A stretch of 64,000 bases of DNA from CAYZAW01 sp964476505 (GTDB lineage Bacteria; Bacillota; Clostridia; Christensenellales; CAG-138), in contig CAYZAW010000002.1 in the NCBI GenBank assembly GCA_964476505.1, positions 1-64,000 of the forward strand, in the 5' to 3' direction. Positions 60,790 to 64,000 of this stretch are shown here, piece by piece. The notes below the pieces were generated by a model. That model had not been told where the DNA came from. It made no database searches and saw nothing but the letters and a program-made list of their open reading frames with translations. Positions within the stretch are counted from its first letter, which is position 1. Every line of letters begins with the position of its first letter. The position numbers and the translations under genes were made by a program.

Positions 60790-61695
60790 ATGAAGAACTG
60801 GAAAAGAACGATATGCATCATTCTTGTATGTGGCCTAAGCCTGAGCGCAGCAGCCTGCAACGCAGGAAATGAGGTTGGCGGCTTAGGGTCGCTTACCATG
60901 GACGATGGTAACGGCTCCGGCGGAATCGGTACCCTTGGAGAACCGGAACCCAGCGACGCGCCGGACGATGAACTGCCGCCTCCGGAGCCGGAGCCCGTAC
61001 CTCAGCCCGTACCGGAGCCTACGGAACCGCCCCAACAGGAGCCTGCGCCAACAAAGGGCTTATCCACGGAGGCATACAAATGCGAGGAGTTTAATATGAC
61101 CATCCCCGCCGGATGGAAAGTCAATTATAAGGTGATCGACTCGGGAAACGATATCAAACGCATCTATATTTTTGTATGCGACCCGGCAAACCCGAAAAAC
61201 ATGATCTTCTTTGTGGAAGCGCTGGAGCCCTTCTTCTCATCGGAAGAAGGCCGTAGCGCATGGGCAAATGTTGTGCCCGCATATAGAAACGCTCCTGTCT
61301 TGAGCGAACCAAACGCGGAAGCAACGCTGTCGCAATGGTCGAACATTTACGCCCTGATGAAACAGGAGGGAATCCTATCCGGGTACTTCTCGGATTACTC
61401 CATGAAAAATGTGCTCAAAAGTGAGGAAACCTCGCGTTCCTCCGAGGGAGAGGCCATTTCTTATGTGATAGCGCAGGTAACGATCCCAGGCGAAAACGAG
61501 ATGTATGACATGTTTTATGAGAACAAGCTCCAACTGATGGATGCACCAACGGGGCTGCCCGCCTATGCCACATACTATATCAGTTACGCCAATAACGGCG
61601 TGGTTTTAGCCGACAGCCTAGCCGAAAGCCAGTTTGATGCGCTGCATGCCTGCTTGATGACGCTGGATTTAACTGCCTACGCCAACAAGAAATAG
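60790..61695 (+). CDS. proline-rich-linker lipoprotein of unknown function
   Basis: A 301-aa lipoprotein (MKNWKRTICIILVCGLSLSAAAC). A Pro/Glu-rich linker (about residues 56-95) lets the C-terminal domain reach from the membrane. The globular part (EEFNMTIPAGWKVNYKVID... to LMTLDLTAYANKK) has the same strand-helix style as the neighbouring lipoprotein. It starts 12 bases after the previous gene, with AAGGAG before ATG 60790. Confidence 0.7.
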   Translation: MKNWKRTICIILVCGLSLSAAACNAGNEVGGLGSLTMDDGNGSGGIGTLGEPEPSDAPDDELPPPEPEPVPQPVPEPTEPPQQEPAPTKGLSTEAYKCEEFNMTIPAGWKVNYKVIDSGNDIKRIYIFVCDPANPKNMIFFVEALEPFFSSEEGRSAWANVVPAYRNAPVLSEPNAEATLSQWSNIYALMKQEGILSGYFSDYSMKNVLKSEETSRSSEGEAISYVIAQVTIPGENEMYDMFYENKLQLMDAPTGLPAYATYYISYANNGVVLADSLAESQFDALHACLMTLDLTAYANKK

Positions 61696-61720
61696 CGAAG
61701 CTTCATAAGGAGGTATTACC

Positions 61721-64000
61721 ATGAAGAAAACGATAGCATATATACTGACTGTGCTGCTTCTGTTGTGCGTCGCCGGGTGTGCCAACACGAATAACGGTTT
61801 ACTTATCGGTGAAGAAAGAGAGCCGATGGACGCGTCGCTGTTTGATGTGTTGGGCGATAAAGAACAGGCGTTTTTTATCAGTTATTCCGATGATTCCGCG
61901 CAGTATATGGTGGTGCGTTACGATCAGCATTTTGACGATGCCACCGTTACGGATAAAGCTCTGATGCGGGAAATGGTGAAGGCGCTCTTGGCCGTACGCG
62001 TGACCGCCAAAACGAATATGAGCGCTACGGACGGCTATCACGACGTTGGCTTTTTTACGGCGGACGGCGCGGAATACCACATCAGCTTTGAGCAGAACAT
62101 GCTCAATGTTGGCAGTCAAAACTATATCATCGAGGATGCCGATGCCTTCTGGACGTTGTTCAAGAAAACCGCCGAGGAATGGTCGGTGATGGCGGGAAAA
62201 TACACCGCATGTACGGACGAGGAAATACAATTCGCCATCGAAGCGGGCAACTTCGCTTTTAGCGAAGAGTTGTGCGACTACCTCATTAAAAACCAAGAAA
62301 GCATGCCGGAGGACGTGATCACCTGCTTAAACGAGCATTTAGGCGAGTACCGCGTGTATCAGCTTTCCGGAGCTGACGGTGCGTTAAGCCAAGACGAAGC
62401 CAAGTTGACGGAGAACGAATGTAATACCATCGCCGCTGTGTTGCAGCTGCACGGCTATACGCCGGACATGCTGATTGATACTGCTGCCATGTCAACAGAC
62501 GCGCTTGATAAACTGTCTGCAAACGCGGAATATTTAGTGGATACATCTAAATACCCAAAGCCGGAGGATGGCGATAGGTTCCTGCCGTTCTTTCAAAACG
62601 GAGATGCCGAGGTACTGGCAGAAGCCATGGGAGTCACCATCACTGCCCCGCGCGAGGTAACGTTCTCCACGTTCTCTGAGGGAACGGGCATGACCGTATG
62701 CGCCAAGATCACAAACACCTCGGATAAAACGGTACAGCTGCTTCCCGCAGGCGATTCGTCCGATCATGCCATGACGAAGGCAGAATGGGAAAAGGTGCCG
62801 GGCTACGATGCATCGCTTGTGATCGACTGGCTCGCCAAGGAAAATACCGATTTGATACCTCTTTCCGCAAAATCCATGCTGGAACCGGGAGAATCCACCG
62901 TGCAGCGGTATACCTATGTGGGAAGAACCGATGAGGATTTTGATTTCCTCTCGCGTTTTTCCTGGCGTGTAACGGACGGAACAAGCATCGAGACCTTAGC
63001 GGCGGCTGTGCTTTGCCACCATACCCCCTCCAAAGCTACGTTTGGCAGTTGTACGGTTACAGGCACCGTATATAACAGAGAAACGGGAGAACCCGTACCC
63101 TTTGTGGATGTGCAATGTTCCCGAAGCGGACACGATTACGCCACTACGGATGTCAGCGGGCGTTTTACGCTCCATGTACCGGCGTTTCAGGCAGACGACA
63201 CCGGCAACTGGGCGCGGGCGACGATATTCGTAAACGAACTTGGCGTGATCTCCGGCAGCAAGGCCAAAATCGACCCCAACTATGCGGAAGCCTCGCTTAT
63301 CGTTGTGCCAAAAGACGGCGAAACGATGGATTTGACGCTGACCCTTGCGCCAAAGCCTGCGCAGGTAAATTACACCCTCCAAAAAGAGCACGACCTTGGT
63401 ATGCAGGCCTACGGCTTTGATACCAAAGCCGATATCGTAGTGACAACGCCGTTCCACACCAGCTTTTCGGAACAGTACAAGTTTGAAAATGGCTACCTCC
63501 ATGTGTTCGACAAGACCGGTAAGCTGTTATTCGAAAAACCGATTTACGGAGAGGACCGCTGCTGCGATGTGTCTGACGACGGCACGCTTGTAGCCGCCGT
63601 GGTACATTCTGATCAATTGCAGTCCGGCGGCGCGGATGCTGCCGTGGTATGGGACATCAGCGGAAACGAGGTGTTCTCGTACAAGGTTCCCTTCAAAGAG
63701 AACACGGCGCTTTTTGTAAAGCCCCAAGCGCCCCTTGGCGGCTACGAATCAATGATATACGATATGGAGCTCTCGCCTGACGGTACGCTTGTGGCTATCC
63801 AGTGCGCCAGCGGTTATGTAAGCATCGTACGCATGGCGGACAGTGAAAGCATTTGCGATTTCTATTGCGATACGGAAAACAGCCACAGCCTGTTTTTCTC
63901 TAAGGACGGCAAGGTGATCTACACCGTTGTGGACAGCGGCACGATGACGGCAACGGAGATCGAAACCGGCAAGGTGCTTTGGGAAAAGTACGTGGAGGCA
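61721..64000 (+). CDS. large lipoprotein with CNA-like and beta-propeller-like regions (partial at window end)
   Basis: An open frame from ATG 61721 to the last base, 760 codons, incomplete. AAGGAGG lies 9 bases upstream. The signal MKKTIAYILTVLLLLCVAGC gives a lipoprotein. Residues about 450-530 hold a carboxypeptidase-regulatory-like module (VTGTVYNRETGEPVPFVDVQC...TTDVSGRFTLHVP). The C-terminal part is WD40/PQQ-like, with repeating V-S-D-D-G-T-L-V-A, L-S-P-D-G-T-L-V-A and F-S-K-D-G-K-V-I segments and FDKTGKLLFE. It is the fifth gene of the operon. The role is unknown; a propeller would suit protein binding at the cell surface. Confidence 0.8.
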   Translation, partial: MKKTIAYILTVLLLLCVAGCANTNNGLLIGEEREPMDASLFDVLGDKEQAFFISYSDDSAQYMVVRYDQHFDDATVTDKALMREMVKALLAVRVTAKTNMSATDGYHDVGFFTADGAEYHISFEQNMLNVGSQNYIIEDADAFWTLFKKTAEEWSVMAGKYTACTDEEIQFAIEAGNFAFSEELCDYLIKNQESMPEDVITCLNEHLGEYRVYQLSGADGALSQDEAKLTENECNTIAAVLQLHGYTPDMLIDTAAMSTDALDKLSANAEYLVDTSKYPKPEDGDRFLPFFQNGDAEVLAEAMGVTITAPREVTFSTFSEGTGMTVCAKITNTSDKTVQLLPAGDSSDHAMTKAEWEKVPGYDASLVIDWLAKENTDLIPLSAKSMLEPGESTVQRYTYVGRTDEDFDFLSRFSWRVTDGTSIETLAAAVLCHHTPSKATFGSCTVTGTVYNRETGEPVPFVDVQCSRSGHDYATTDVSGRFTLHVPAFQADDTGNWARATIFVNELGVISGSKAKIDPNYAEASLIVVPKDGETMDLTLTLAPKPAQVNYTLQKEHDLGMQAYGFDTKADIVVTTPFHTSFSEQYKFENGYLHVFDKTGKLLFEKPIYGEDRCCDVSDDGTLVAAVVHSDQLQSGGADAAVVWDISGNEVFSYKVPFKENTALFVKPQAPLGGYESMIYDMELSPDGTLVAIQCASGYVSIVRMADSESICDFYCDTENSHSLFFSKDGKVIYTVVDSGTMTATEIETGKVLWEKYVEA

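Noticed and set aside
1..64000. tRNA, rRNA, CRISPR, prophage and transposase genes
   Set aside because: None was recognised by reading both strands. A tRNA could be missed by eye, so a tRNA scan would be decisive.

Overview
The window looks like a chromosomal contig from a moderately GC-rich Bacillota of the class Clostridia, probably a gut-type Oscillospirales/Christensenellales relative. The grounds are strong GGAGG ribosome-binding sites, TTGACA/TATAAT promoters, a CsoR-controlled copper operon, a NiCo-type riboswitch, a split transketolase, ArgR boxes of the Bacillus/E. coli type, and small palindromic intergenic repeats of a kind common in gut Clostridia. A run of 10 Ns (53705-53714) inside one gene marks a draft assembly, so this may be a metagenome-assembled genome. 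No rRNA, tRNA, CRISPR array, prophage or transposase was recognised.

Layout. 1-5 kb: the end of a membrane protein, then mostly minus-strand genes (PhnP-like metallohydrolase, alpha/beta hydrolase, metal-efflux CDF transporter with a candidate NiCo riboswitch leader, two small proteins) and a VOC protein. 5-8.2 kb: recA, then a two-subunit transketolase. 8.6-11.9 kb: an unusual pair, a 170-aa YbjN/chaperone-like protein and a 903-aa Ala/Gly-rich protein with 11-residue repeats. 12-15.4 kb: galM and tex on the minus strand. 15.5-20.7 kb: the argCJBDF operon behind a promoter with two ARG boxes. 20.8-24.6 kb: ddl, murF and an NhaC-type antiporter. 24.8-27.5 kb: copA-csoR-copZ with a palindromic CsoR operator. 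27.6-30.2 kb: mtlD, a PfkB kinase and a SnoaL-like protein. 30.2-36.6 kb: a membrane-anchored clostripain-family protease, a sensor diguanylate cyclase, an unknown protein and a flavodoxin. 36.8-38.3 kb: a secreted CAP-domain protein with cell-wall repeats. 38.5-42.8 kb: potABCD polyamine uptake led by an XRE-cupin regulator with palindromic operators. 43-45.6 kb: a polar amino-acid ABC transporter. 45.9-52.7 kb: secA, prfB and a three-gene hydrolase / acyltransferase-like / zinc-ribbon membrane protein cluster. 52.8-55.6 kb: a GH13 enzyme (broken by the gap), a zinc-ribbon membrane protein and a DUF1858 protein. 56-64 kb: a membrane-bound LuxR-type regulator divergent from a small protein, a thermolysin-like lipoprotein protease and three more lipoproteins, the last running off the end.

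How the genes fit together. The arginine, copper, polyamine and amino-acid-uptake blocks are self-contained, and their control elements are visible in the DNA: ARG boxes, CsoR operator, XRE-cupin operators and riboswitch. The less ordinary parts are (i) the 8.6-11.9 kb pair, (ii) the LuxR/protease/lipoprotein locus, with paired direct repeats in the divergent promoter region, (iii) the 49.8-52.7 kb cluster, and (iv) two families of structured repeats that sit directly behind the stop codons of unrelated genes. One of these families shows compensatory base changes between copies.
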